From Streptomyces odontomachi (lineage in GTDB: Bacteria > Actinomycetota > Actinomycetes > Streptomycetales > Streptomycetaceae), in assembly GCF_024435355.1 (NCBI RefSeq), contig NZ_JAMJWG010000014.1, positions 62,001 through 126,000 of the forward strand: 64,000 nucleotides of DNA, written 5' to 3'. This document shows, in pieces, positions 1-7,546 of this stretch. Both the position numbers and the translations under genes were made by a program. The notes beneath the pieces were generated by a model. That model made no database searches. It was not told the DNA's origin and was given only the letters and a program-made list of their open reading frames with translations. Position 1 is the first letter of the stretch. Each line of letters starts with the position of its first letter.

Positions 1-142
1 CGACCGGAGGGGTCGCCCACGGCGAGTCCTGCTGGGCACGCTGCTCCCGCGCCACCGGCTCGGCCGGGTACACATGCTCGTCCAGGAAGGCCAGCAGCCG
101 CTGCCGCAGCTCAGCGGTGCGGGCATCGAACGCGAAGTCCAT
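1..142 (-). CDS. Acyl-CoA dehydrogenase, N-terminal fragment (runs off window start)
   Basis: The first 47 residues, beginning MDFAFDARTAELRQRL and continuing FLDEHVYPAEPVAREQ, match the N-terminus of the ACAD10/ACAD11-like group of acyl-CoA dehydrogenases, flavoenzymes that desaturate acyl-CoA thioesters. The rest lies beyond base 1. The ATG follows the stop of the phosphotransferase gene by only six bases and has an AGGAAGG-type ribosome site inside that gene's end, so the two are co-transcribed. The pairing of an APH-fold kinase with this dehydrogenase type is a common actinobacterial arrangement and mirrors the fused eukaryotic ACAD10/11. The family call rests on a short fragment plus context. 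Confidence 0.75.
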   Translation of the reverse strand, partial: MDFAFDARTAELRQRLLAFLDEHVYPAEPVAREQRAQQDSPWATPPV

Positions 143-148
143 GAGGGA

Positions 149-1324
149 TCAGCCTTCCTTGGGTGCGCTGAGGGTGGCCAGGCCGTGCTCGATGAACACC
201 GGCACGAGCTCGCCGATGCGGGAGAAGCCGTCGCCGACGGTCTGGCCGAGCGTGTACCGGTAGTGGATGCCCTCCAGGATCACGGCGAGCTTGAACCACG
301 CGAACGCCGTGTACCAGGAGACCCCCGAGACATCGCGGCCCGAGCGTGCCGCGTACCGCTCGACGATCTCCGCGGGCTTCGGGTGGCCGGGCGCCGTACT
401 GGTGGTGCTGATGGGGGAGTCCGGCAGGTCGAGGGGCTCGCTGTACATCGTCAGCAGACCGAGGTCGGTGAGCGGATCGCCGAGCGTGGACATCTCCCAG
501 TCGAGCACGGCGGTGTTTTTTTGTGGCTCGGTTCGCCTCCGGGGCGCAGCTGTACTCGATATGCGCCTACCGGCGCGTGGTGGTGTCGAGAGTTCGATCG
601 TGCTCAGACCTTCGGGCCCGCGCGCGTTCGAGCTCTCGACACCAGCGCGCCCCTTTGGCTCACTCGCCGCCACGTCGACGAGGACGTTGTCCAGGCGATA
701 GTCGCCGTGGACGATGGCGGGCGGGGGAGAGGTCGGTAGGGCACGGGCCAGGCCTGCCTGGAGTTCCGCCATGCCGGGCAGGGCGCGGCTGTGGGAGGCG
801 TCGAGTTGCTTGCCCCAGCGGCGTAGCTGACGGTCGAGGAATCCTTCCGGGCGCCCGAAGTCGCCGAGGTCGACCGCCTGCGGGTCCACCGCGTGCAGGT
901 CGACGAGGGTGTCGACCAGGCCCAGCACGACGGCTCTGGTCCGCTCAGGACCCAGCGGCCGAAGCTGCTCCGCCGTGCGGTACGGGGTACCGGTGACGAA
1001 CTCCATGACGTAGAACGGGGCCCCGATCACCTCGTCGTCCTCGCAGAGCAGCACCGTGCCCGGCACCGGTACCGGGGTGTCGTGCAGGGCGGTGATCACC
1101 CGGTGCTCGCGTGCCATGTCGTGCGCGGTGGCCAGCACATGGCCGAGCGGGGGGCGTCGCACGATCCAGCGGCCGTGGCCGTCGGTGACCTCGTAGGTGA
1201 GGTTCGACCGCCCGCCCTCGATCCGCCGCCCGCTCAGCGGCCCCGCCAGCAGGCCGGGGCGCGTGCGCTCCAGGTACCGGCCGAGCCGGTCGAGATCGAG
1301 ACCCGGTGGGTGCGGTTCTCCCAT
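149..1324 (-). CDS. APH-fold phosphotransferase (ACAD10/11-type kinase partner) with internal insertion
   Basis: This 391-residue protein has the aminoglycoside-phosphotransferase fold: an N-lobe with GRRIEGGRSNLTYEV and VRRPP, the catalytic loop VHGDYRLDN and the metal-binding LDWEMSTLGDP. Proteins of this type next to acyl-CoA dehydrogenases are thought to phosphorylate hydroxyacyl substrates before dehydrogenation. ATG at 1324 is chosen because a GAGGAGCG ribosome site precedes it; upstream in-frame codons look non-coding. Between NVLVD and TAVLDWE, where relatives have a short turn, there are about 50 extra low-complexity residues (Arg, Ser, Pro rich). These are encoded by a palindromic DNA element at about 512-672. 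The insertion keeps the frame and falls between two core strands, so the enzyme may remain functional. A TetR-type palindrome lies about 130 bp upstream. Confidence 0.85.
   Translation of the reverse strand: MGEPHPPGLDLDRLGRYLERTRPGLLAGPLSGRRIEGGRSNLTYEVTDGHGRWIVRRPPLGHVLATAHDMAREHRVITALHDTPVPVPGTVLLCEDDEVIGAPFYVMEFVTGTPYRTAEQLRPLGPERTRAVVLGLVDTLVDLHAVDPQAVDLGDFGRPEGFLDRQLRRWGKQLDASHSRALPGMAELQAGLARALPTSPPPAIVHGDYRLDNVLVDVAASEPKGRAGVESSNARGPEGLSTIELSTPPRAGRRISSTAAPRRRTEPQKNTAVLDWEMSTLGDPLTDLGLLTMYSEPLDLPDSPISTTSTAPGHPKPAEIVERYAARSGRDVSGVSWYTAFAWFKLAVILEGIHYRYTLGQTVGDGFSRIGELVPVFIEHGLATLSAPKEG
512..672. repeat. Palindromic element inserted in frame in the kinase gene
   Basis: Arms at 572-597 (starting GGCGCGTGGTGGTGTCGAGA) and 626-651 (reverse complement GGCGCGCTGGTGTCGAGAGC) are near-perfect inverted repeats around a GC-rich loop. 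The surrounding sequence up to about 512 and 672 is also absent from the normal protein pattern. The element encodes roughly 50 residues without a stop on the gene strand. The exact ends are inferred from where the kinase motifs resume. Confidence 0.6.
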
Positions 1325-1454
1325 GCTTCGCTCCTCGTACTCGCCGTGTGGCTGCCGGGCCCGCGATCGCGCGGTACCCGGTCCTGTCTCGGCACCCTGT
1401 CCCTGCCCGCGGCACCTGTCCACGCTTCGGCGTTCCTCGCCGCGCCGTAGCCAT

Positions 1455-1474
1455 CATGCCGACCGGTCGGTATG
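1455..1474. promoter_or_regulatory. Probable TetR-family operator
   Basis: CATGCCGACCGGTCGGTATG is a 20-bp palindrome with a single mismatched pair. Its CCGACCGGTCGG core is of the kind bound by TetR-family repressors of acyl-CoA metabolism in actinobacteria. It lies upstream of the phosphotransferase/acyl-CoA dehydrogenase operon on the minus strand. No regulator gene is visible in the window, so the cognate protein is unknown. Confidence 0.55.
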
Positions 1475-1480
1475 TCGTCC

Positions 1481-1520
1481 AGTGCCGTTCACCGCCGTTC
1501 AGTACCGTTCACCGCCGTTC
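1481..1520. repeat. Two tandem 20-bp repeats
   Basis: AGTGCCGTTCACCGCCGTTC at 1481-1500 is followed directly by AGTACCGTTCACCGCCGTTC at 1501-1520, with one mismatch. The pair sits in the 237-bp gap between the phosphotransferase gene and the DUF202 gene and next to the TetR-type palindrome. Function unknown; it could be regulatory or slippage-derived. Confidence 0.6.
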
Positions 1521-1561
1521 CGTGCACACCACACTCGGGCAGCACGGTTCCGCGCGTGCCC

Positions 1562-1984
1562 TCACGCGATGATCACGGCTGCCGCACACAGCGCGAGGGC
1601 CACCGTGCACAGCACGGCCGTCGCCGCGACCCGCGGAGCGAGCTGGCGTGGCACGGACGTGGCCAGGGCACGCACCCGTAGATGGGTGGCGGCGACGAAG
1701 GCGAGCCACAAGAGCAGGCACAGAGCGCAGGTCAGGAGGGCGCCCAGCGTCGAATCGGCGCGCAGCGCCGCCTTGACGCCGAGCACCGTGACGCCCGTGG
1801 CGGTCAGCGTGGTGCGGCGCCAGGCGAGCCGGGTCCGCTCCGGTTGCAGGCCCCGCTCACCGCCGCCCCCGCTGCCGCCCTGCCCGTCGTGGCCCTGGCC
1901 GTCGTCGCCCCCGCCGCCGCCGTCGTGCCGCTCGCCACTGCCCGGGCCCGGCCGGCCCCGGGCCGCCCGTACGGCCGGCGTCAT
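1562..1984 (-). CDS. DUF202 family membrane protein
   Basis: The 140-residue product has a Gly/Asp-rich N-terminal third, then the DUF202 signature ERTRLAWRRTTLT followed by three hydrophobic segments (GVTVLGVKAAL, LLTCALCLLLWLAFVA, VAATAVLCTVALALCAAAVIIA). It is an inner-membrane protein of unknown role. ATG at 1984 is chosen because it overlaps the stop of the upstream DUF202 gene as ATGA, implying translational coupling. A longer upstream reading would run into that gene. The two adjacent DUF202 proteins may form a hetero-oligomer; this is inference. Confidence 0.82.
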   Translation of the reverse strand: MTPAVRAARGRPGPGSGERHDGGGGGDDGQGHDGQGGSGGGGERGLQPERTRLAWRRTTLTATGVTVLGVKAALRADSTLGALLTCALCLLLWLAFVAATHLRVRALATSVPRQLAPRVAATAVLCTVALALCAAAVIIA

Positions 1985-2373
1985 CCCGCCCAACCCGCGA
2001 GGACGATCACCATCATGGCGAGCGCCACCACCGCGATGACCACGCTCAGCAACGCGGGGAAGTGGGACGCCGGCAGGTCCTCGCCGCGCCGTATCGCGCT
2101 CTCGCACCGCACCCAGTGGTTGACGGCACGCAGGGCGCAGAGCACACCCGCGGCCAGTAAGGCGAGTGCAAGGCCGATCCGCCAGACGGAGCGCAGGTGC
2201 GGCAGGAACTGGTCCACCGCGAACCCGCCGCCGATCAGCGCGAGCGCGGTGCGCAGCCAGGCCAGGAAGGTGCGCTCGTTCGCGAGTGAGAACCGGTAGT
2301 CGGGGGTCTCGCCCTGGGCGGCGACGCGCTCGGGGGCGAACCAGAGACGGACGGATTGTCGAATATCGATCAT
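1981..2373 (-). CDS. YidH-type DUF202 membrane protein
   Basis: This 130-residue protein starts MIDIRQSVRLWFAPE and carries the YidH/DUF202 motif LANERTFLAWLRTALALIGGG followed by three membrane helices. The function of YidH-type proteins is not established. The gene begins 10 bp after the NUDIX gene stop and ends overlapping the second DUF202 gene, so the three form one operon. ATG 2373 is the first codon of the conserved region and sits directly behind the NUDIX stop. Confidence 0.88.
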   Translation of the reverse strand: MIDIRQSVRLWFAPERVAAQGETPDYRFSLANERTFLAWLRTALALIGGGFAVDQFLPHLRSVWRIGLALALLAAGVLCALRAVNHWVRCESAIRRGEDLPASHFPALLSVVIAVVALAMMVIVLAGWAG

Positions 2374-2383
2374 CCGTTTCAGC

Positions 2384-3049
2384 CTATATCCGCCCGTCCG
2401 ACCGCAGCTTCCGGAGTCGTCGGTACGCGGCGAGGCCGTCCGGCACCCAGGGCAGGCCGTCGAGCCGCCGCTCCACCTCCTCCGGCGGCCAGAAGGCGTG
2501 CCAGGCCACCTCCTCGGCCTGCGGATGCACCGGCATCGTGCACTGCACCTCGTAGACGGACGACCACCAGACGCCGCCGCCCGACGGGGCACCGTCACCG
2601 CTCGTCGCGTCGCCGCCGGCCGGGGCCTGCCCGTACAGGAACTTGAACAGCGGGACCGGCCGGGGCAGACCGGTGACGCCCAGCTCCTCCTCGGCCTCGC
2701 GCAGCGCCGCGTCGTCGTAGGACTCGCCGGCGCCCACGACACCCCCGACGAACAGGTCGTACATCGAGGGAAAGACCAGCTTGGTCGGCGTCCTGCGGTG
2801 CACGAAGATGCGGCCTTCGGCGTCCCGGGCCTGGACGAACACACACCGGTGCGGCAGCCGACGGGCGTAGGCCTCGCCACGCCGGGCCTGGCCGATCACC
2901 CGATCCTGCTCGTCGACGATGTCGAGCAGCTCATCGGCGGGGTCCACGGGACCGTCGGGACCAACGGGGCCGACGGAGCCCTCGGAGACCGGGCCACCGG
3001 GGTGTGAGGCATGGGGATGCGCAGACTCTGCGGGATTCACGGCACTCAT
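2384..3049 (-). CDS. NUDIX hydrolase
   Basis: The 221-residue product contains a NUDIX box around GGVVGAGESYDDAALREAEEELG, matching GX5EX7REUXEEXGU. The region after it (EEVAWHAFWPPEEVERRL) resembles IDI-type NUDIX hydrolases such as YfcD, which hydrolyse nucleoside-diphosphate derivatives or isomerise prenyl diphosphates; hydrolase is more likely. A low-complexity Gly/Pro/Asp N-terminus of about 35 residues precedes the domain. ATG 3049 is used; another in-frame ATG three codons upstream is equally possible. It is the first gene of the operon with the two DUF202 genes. Confidence 0.88.
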   Translation of the reverse strand: MSAVNPAESAHPHASHPGGPVSEGSVGPVGPDGPVDPADELLDIVDEQDRVIGQARRGEAYARRLPHRCVFVQARDAEGRIFVHRRTPTKLVFPSMYDLFVGGVVGAGESYDDAALREAEEELGVTGLPRPVPLFKFLYGQAPAGGDATSGDGAPSGGGVWWSSVYEVQCTMPVHPQAEEVAWHAFWPPEEVERRLDGLPWVPDGLAAYRRLRKLRSDGRI

Positions 3050-3178
3050 ACGCCCCATCCCATCAGGAGCCCGGGCCCATGGCGACCGGCTGGCGGGGGC
3101 CGCGGTGGGGTGGGGGAACGTCGAGGAGGGCGGCCCCATGAGGAGCCCCCTTGGAGCCCCCTGAGGGCGGTGGCGTAC

Positions 3179-3332
3179 GACGGGCTCGTCGTGGCTTGTC
3201 GCGCAGTTCCCCGCGCCCCTTTCAGGGCGTCCTTCGGACGCGCCCTCCCGCGCGCCGAGGCCGGATCGCCGAAGGTGCCCCCGCCACCCCAGGGGCGCGG
3301 GGAACCGCGCGACCAGCCACGACGAGCCCGTC
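3179..3332. repeat. MITE/REP-like 42-bp inverted-repeat element
   Basis: Arms at 3179-3220 and 3291-3332 pair at 40 of 42 positions. The arm includes GGCTCGTCGTGGCT and GTTCCCCGCGCCCCT, a motif family that recurs in Streptomyces intergenic regions. Inside lies a second small hairpin (about 3224-3246, AGGGCGTCC/GGACGCGCCCT). There is no coding capacity, so any mobility would be in trans. It may also act as a bidirectional transcription barrier. Confidence 0.75.
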
Positions 3333-3391
3333 ATGTCGTCACGGACCCAAAGGGGCTGTCTCTGCCGCGTCCGGAGCGCCGCAGGCGATCC

Positions 3392-3445
3392 GCCGGGCAG
3401 CGCCCCCGCGCCGGGCAGCGCCCCCGCGCCGGGCAGCGCCCCCCC
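3392..3445. repeat. Three tandem 18-bp GC-rich repeats
   Basis: GCCGGGCAGCGCCCCCGC occurs at 3392-3409 and 3410-3427, with a third copy from 3428 carrying two extra C. It lies just past the stop of the DMT transporter gene, outside any gene, and is a likely slippage-variable site. Confidence 0.75.
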
Positions 3446-3491
3446 GCGACGATTCGCACCCCCGCGCCAGACCGAGCGCCCAGCCACCCCG

Positions 3492-4385
3492 TCAGCGCGA
3501 CTGTAGGTCAGGAACCTGTTCCACAGGGGCGCAGCCCCGAGGCATCGCCGGGTGCAAGCCGAGTAGGACGATCCCGCCGACGATCGCGGCAAGACCGGAC
3601 GCCTCCCACGCCAGCGCTCCGGTGTCGGTGCGCAGCACATCGCCGAGGAAGCCCACCCCGCACGCGATGCCCGCCAGCGGCTGGGCGGCCGTGAGCGCGG
3701 GCAGCGACATCCGTAGCGGTGCCGTCTCGAAGGCGCTCTGTACGAGGATCAGCGAGACGATCCCGAGGGCGATCATGGCGTAGGGCTGCCAGCTGCCGAA
3801 GACCGCGGACCAGCCCCCTTCCTCCAGCCGTTCGCCGCACACCCGCGTCAGTGCGTCCTGCACGCCGTACAGCAGGCCACCGGCGATCGCGAGCAGCACC
3901 GGGCCCACCGCCAGCGGTCGGCGCTTCGCCACGGCTGCGAGCACCAGCGCGCCGCCCACCATCAGGCCGATGATCAACCAGTGCCGCAGGGGGTCGGTCA
4001 CCGCCGTGCCGCCGCGCGGCTGGCCGGCCATGATGAAGGCCGCGACGCCGCCGGCGAGCAGCAGGAGTCCCGCCCAGCCCTGGTGACCCACCGCCTGCTT
4101 CGTCTGGTGTCTGGACAGGGCCAGGGCGAACAGCAGATTGGTCGCGAGCAGCGGCTCGACCAGCGAGATCTCGCCGCCGCCCAGGGCCATCGCACCCAGT
4201 GCCATGCCGCAGACCATCAGGCCGATGCCGCCCAGCCAGCGGGGCATGTGCATCAGGTCGAGCAGCAGCCGCCAGGAGAGGAAGTCGCGCAGCGGTGCGC
4301 GCTGGGCCGCGTTCTGCTGGAGGACGAATCCGATCCCCGTGCAGCAGGCGGCGCAGACAGCCAGGAAGAGGACGAGAGCGGGCAC
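3492..4385 (-). CDS. DMT-superfamily (EamA/NIPA-like) membrane transporter
   Basis: The 297-residue protein is almost wholly hydrophobic with nine to ten predicted membrane helices, for example LVLFLAVCAACCTGIGFVL, IGLMVCGMALGAMALGGG and LLLLAGGVAAFIMAG. It has the two-repeat organisation of drug/metabolite transporters. Actinobacterial proteins of this type are usually annotated as DMT exporters of unknown substrate. GTG 4385 is preferred because GAGG lies eight bases upstream and the hydrophobic N-terminus begins there. A paired-motif operator-like region lies in the divergent gap to the flavoprotein gene. Confidence 0.8.
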   Translation of the reverse strand: MPALVLFLAVCAACCTGIGFVLQQNAAQRAPLRDFLSWRLLLDLMHMPRWLGGIGLMVCGMALGAMALGGGEISLVEPLLATNLLFALALSRHQTKQAVGHQGWAGLLLLAGGVAAFIMAGQPRGGTAVTDPLRHWLIIGLMVGGALVLAAVAKRRPLAVGPVLLAIAGGLLYGVQDALTRVCGERLEEGGWSAVFGSWQPYAMIALGIVSLILVQSAFETAPLRMSLPALTAAQPLAGIACGVGFLGDVLRTDTGALAWEASGLAAIVGGIVLLGLHPAMPRGCAPVEQVPDLQSR

Positions 4386-4474
4386 GCGACGCACCTCACG
4401 ACGACAGGGTCCGAAGACCCGGGCGGGGGATGTGTACCTGAGCCGACCATAGCGTGGCGGGGATCGGACCGCGC

Positions 4475-4518
4475 TCCTGTGTGACAGGACCGGCACATTG
4501 ACGTGGGTGTCCTGTGTC
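4475..4518. promoter_or_regulatory. Operator-like TCCTGTGTGA repeats in divergent region
   Basis: TCCTGT-GTG-ACAGGA (4475-4489) is a perfect six-base inverted repeat. TCCTGTGTGA at 4475-4484 recurs as TCCTGTGTCA at 4509-4518, 34 bases away or about three helical turns. The region separates the divergent DMT and FAD-oxidoreductase genes, so a shared regulator is plausible but unidentified. Confidence 0.4.
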
Positions 4519-4608
4519 ATCAAGGATCGGACCTCGACTGACTCACCGGTAACCGGCCGATCGGGGCCCAGTGCGACCCCTCGGAAGCAGCACGAGAGGG
4601 ACGTAGCC

Positions 4609-6264
4609 ATGGCCTACGACGCAGACGCCATCGTGATCGGTGCGGGCCTGGCCGGCCTCGCGGCGACCGCAGAACTCGTCGACGCGGGCCGGTCGGTGAT
4701 CCTGCTCGACCAGGAGCCGGAGCAGTCCCTGGGCGGCCAGGCGCACTGGTCCTTCGGCGGTCTGTTCTTCGTCGACTCGCCCGAGCAGCGCAGGATGCGG
4801 ATCAAGGACAGCCATGACCTCGCGCTCCAGGACTGGATGGGTACCGCCGCCTTCGACCGTGACGAGGATCACTGGCCGCGGCAGTGGGCGGAGGCGTACG
4901 TCGACTTCGCCGCGGGCGAGAAGCGCGCCTGGCTGTACCAGCAGGGGGTGCGCTTCTTCCCGCTGGTGGGCTGGGCCGAGCGGGGCGGTTACGACGCCAC
5001 GGGACACGGCAACTCGGTGCCGCGCTTCCACATCACCTGGGGCACCGGCCCCGGCCTGCTCGAACCGTTCATACGCCGGGTCAAGGAGGGTGTCGCGCGC
5101 GGCCTGGTCCAGTTGCGGTTCCGGCACCGCGTCACCGGCCTGTCCGGTAGCGGGGGCGCGGTGGACACGGTCACCGGCGAGGTCCTTCAGGCCTCGATCA
5201 TCGAGCGCGGCCAGGAGAGCAGCCGCACGGTCACCGGCGGCTTCGAGCTGCGCGCCCAGGCGGTGATCGTCACCTCCGGCGGCATCGGCGGCAACCACGA
5301 GCTGGTCCGTGCCAACTGGCCCGAGCGGCTCGGCACCCCTCCCGCACACCTGATCTCCGGCGTGCCGAAGCACGTGGACGGGCTGATGCTCGGCGTCACC
5401 GAGCGGGCCGGGGCGCGCCTGATCAACGGGGACCGGATGTGGCACTACACCGAGGGGATCCAGAACTGGAACCCGATCTGGCCGCAGCACGGCATCCGCA
5501 TCCTGCCGGGACCGTCGTCGCTGTGGCTGGACGCGTGCGGCAACCGCCTTCCGGTGCCGCTCTTCCCCGGCTTCGACACCCTCGGCACGCTCGACCACAT
5601 CATGCGCACCGGCCACGACCACACGTGGTTCGTGCTCAACAAGAGGATCATCGGGAAGGAGTTCACGCTCAGCGGATCCGAGCAGAACCCCGACCTGACC
5701 GGCAGGTCCGTGCGGGGTGTCATCGACCGGGCGCGCGCCGACGTCCCCGGGCCGGTCAAGGCGTTCATGGACCACGGCGCCGACTTCGTCGTCGAGGACG
5801 ACCTCGCCGCCCTCGCCCGCGGCATGAACGCGCTCACCGACAAGCCCCTGATCGACGAGGACGACCTGCGCCGCACCGTCACCGCGCGCGACCGCGAGAT
5901 CGCCAACCCCTACACCAAGGACCTCCAGATCACCGCGCTGCGCGGCGCCCGTGCCTTCCTGGGCGACCGCCTCATCCGCGCCGTCGCCCCGCACCGCATC
6001 CTCGATCCCAAGGCGGGCCCGCTGGTCGCCGTGCGGCTGCACATCCTCACCCGCAAGAGCCTCGGCGGCCTGGAGACGGACCTGTCGTCTCGGGTGCTCA
6101 CCGACGACGGCACACCCCTGCCGGGGGTGTACGCGGCCGGGGAGGCCGCGGGGTTCGGCGGCGGCGGTGTGCACGGCTACCGCTCCCTCGAGGGCACCTT
6201 CCTGGGCGGCTGTCTCTTCTCGGGCCGCACCGCTGGCCGGGCGGCGGCCAAGGCGGTGGGGTGA
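4609..6264 (+). CDS. FAD-binding dehydrogenase, KsdD/fumarate-reductase-like
   Basis: The 551-residue protein opens with the dinucleotide-binding motif VIGAGLAGLAATAEL and has the FAD-binding_2 architecture of 3-ketosteroid dehydrogenases and fumarate reductases. The segment GGQAHWSFGGLFFVDSPEQ and the C-terminal VYAAGEAAGFGGGGVHGYRS are typical of the actinobacterial 'FAD-binding dehydrogenase' group related to KsdD. The reaction is probably a flavin-dependent oxidation or 1,2-desaturation; the substrate cannot be inferred and no steroid genes are nearby. ATG 4609 has a GAGAGGGA ribosome site; an earlier in-frame start at 4498 lacks family sequence. Confidence 0.87.
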   Translation: MAYDADAIVIGAGLAGLAATAELVDAGRSVILLDQEPEQSLGGQAHWSFGGLFFVDSPEQRRMRIKDSHDLALQDWMGTAAFDRDEDHWPRQWAEAYVDFAAGEKRAWLYQQGVRFFPLVGWAERGGYDATGHGNSVPRFHITWGTGPGLLEPFIRRVKEGVARGLVQLRFRHRVTGLSGSGGAVDTVTGEVLQASIIERGQESSRTVTGGFELRAQAVIVTSGGIGGNHELVRANWPERLGTPPAHLISGVPKHVDGLMLGVTERAGARLINGDRMWHYTEGIQNWNPIWPQHGIRILPGPSSLWLDACGNRLPVPLFPGFDTLGTLDHIMRTGHDHTWFVLNKRIIGKEFTLSGSEQNPDLTGRSVRGVIDRARADVPGPVKAFMDHGADFVVEDDLAALARGMNALTDKPLIDEDDLRRTVTARDREIANPYTKDLQITALRGARAFLGDRLIRAVAPHRILDPKAGPLVAVRLHILTRKSLGGLETDLSSRVLTDDGTPLPGVYAAGEAAGFGGGGVHGYRSLEGTFLGGCLFSGRTAGRAAAKAVG

Positions 6265-6473
6265 CGCATCACCGCACGTCTCGCGGTGTCCGCGTGCGTC
6301 GCCGTCGATCCAGAGTGACCCTTTCCCCGGAACATCTCGACCGGGTCAATTCTTGCGCGCAGCGACCTCGTTGACACGTGTAGGCACTGTTGGGGACCTT
6401 GACGGAAACGGTCCCTGAGGGTTTGCTGTGCGTGATCATCTGCTCGCTAGCCGCGTCGTGAGGAAGTTCCGCG

Positions 6474-7424
6474 GTGTGCCCACCCCCGCCTCCCCTCGGT
6501 CGCTCGCGCAAGCGCTCCGCTCACGCCTTCGACGCCGCGCTCGACGACACCGAGCTCACCGCCGCGCGCAGCGCGCTGGCAGGAGGACGCTGGTCCGCGG
6601 TCCGCTCACTGCTCGCGGCGACCGGTGACGACTGGGACCGCCGCGGTCACCGGCTCCATGTGCTGGCCCAGGAGCCCGGCACCGCCGCATGGGCCGGCGA
6701 CTGGCGGCTCGCCGAGCCCGACTCGGTGGACGCCGCCGTGCTGCTCGCCTTCGCCACCGTGCACCGCGCCCTGGCCGACAAGGCCCGACCCGAGGCGGCC
6801 CGTGACGCCTGCCACGAGGCTGCCGGCCTTGCGCCCTCGGACCCCAGCCCCTGGCTGGCCCTCCTGGTCCTGGAGCGCGCCATCGGCCGGGAGGAGGACG
6901 TCGTGCGGCTCTTCGACGAGGTGCGCCACCGCTACCCGGAGCACCACCACGCCCACCACCTGATGGTGGCCCGGCTCGCGGAGCGCCACCCCGAGACGGG
7001 CCAGGACCCGCTGCACGAGGTGTACGACTTCGCGTCCTGGGCCGCCGAGCAGGCCCCGGCCGACTCACCGCTGGCCATCCTTCCGGTGGTCGCGCACGCC
7101 GAGCGCTACCGCGTGCTGGCGACCGCGGGCAGCGAGCCGTCCGACCCGGCCGCTTCCGGCCACTGGCTCGGCCGGCGGGCCCGTCTGGTGATGAAGGCCG
7201 CCTTCGACTGGTGGCTGGAGTGGGAGCGCGAGGACCACCCGCGCAACCGCGTCGACCTCAACTTCCTGGCGCACGCCAAGTTCTGCGAGGGCAGACCGGC
7301 CGAGGCCGCCGCCCTCTTCCAGCGCATCGGACCCCACGCCACCGGCGCCCCCTGGTCGTACCCCGACCGGGACCCCTACGAGGCCTTCCACGCCGCCCGC
7401 CGGGCCGCACTCGGCACCACCTGA
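6474..7424 (+). CDS. TPR-like hypothetical protein
   Basis: The 316-residue soluble protein has no signal peptide or membrane helix. Its Ala-rich paired helices (ARDACHEAAGLAPSDPSPWLALLVLERAIG, AKFCEGRPAEAAALFQRIGP) look like degenerate tetratricopeptide repeats. The C-terminal part contains the Trp-rich stretch FDWWLEWERED. The GTG start is preceded by GAGGAAG at a good distance. It precedes the APC permease gene by 122 bp on the same strand, so a shared transcript is possible. Function unknown. Confidence 0.75.
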   Translation: MCPPPPPLGRSRKRSAHAFDAALDDTELTAARSALAGGRWSAVRSLLAATGDDWDRRGHRLHVLAQEPGTAAWAGDWRLAEPDSVDAAVLLAFATVHRALADKARPEAARDACHEAAGLAPSDPSPWLALLVLERAIGREEDVVRLFDEVRHRYPEHHHAHHLMVARLAERHPETGQDPLHEVYDFASWAAEQAPADSPLAILPVVAHAERYRVLATAGSEPSDPAASGHWLGRRARLVMKAAFDWWLEWEREDHPRNRVDLNFLAHAKFCEGRPAEAAALFQRIGPHATGAPWSYPDRDPYEAFHAARRAALGTT

Positions 7425-7546
7425 GCGGGCCTCGGGCCCGGGGAGCCGCCCGTGCGGCCCTCGAAGCGACCCCGCGCAGCACGGCACCACGTCCCCCGCC
7501 CGCCGCCTGCCGGCACGGAGGCACTCGCGAAAGGAATCCCCCGCTC

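Larger units (their letters stand above)
3050..3491. other. 442-bp intergenic region with repeats
   Basis: This gap between the NUDIX operon and the DMT transporter gene (both minus strand) holds the 42-bp inverted-repeat element at 3179-3332 and three 18-bp tandem repeats at 3392-3445. No convincing gene is seen. Confidence 0.7.

Noticed and set aside
5445..5906. Open frames opposite the KsdD-like flavoprotein
   Set aside because: Shadows of a gene with clear FAD motifs and a good ribosome site.
7211..7546. Extended N-terminus of the APC permease
   Set aside because: The longer frame overlaps the upstream gene and is Arg/Pro-rich; the ATG at 7547 has a proper ribosome site and starts the transporter sequence.
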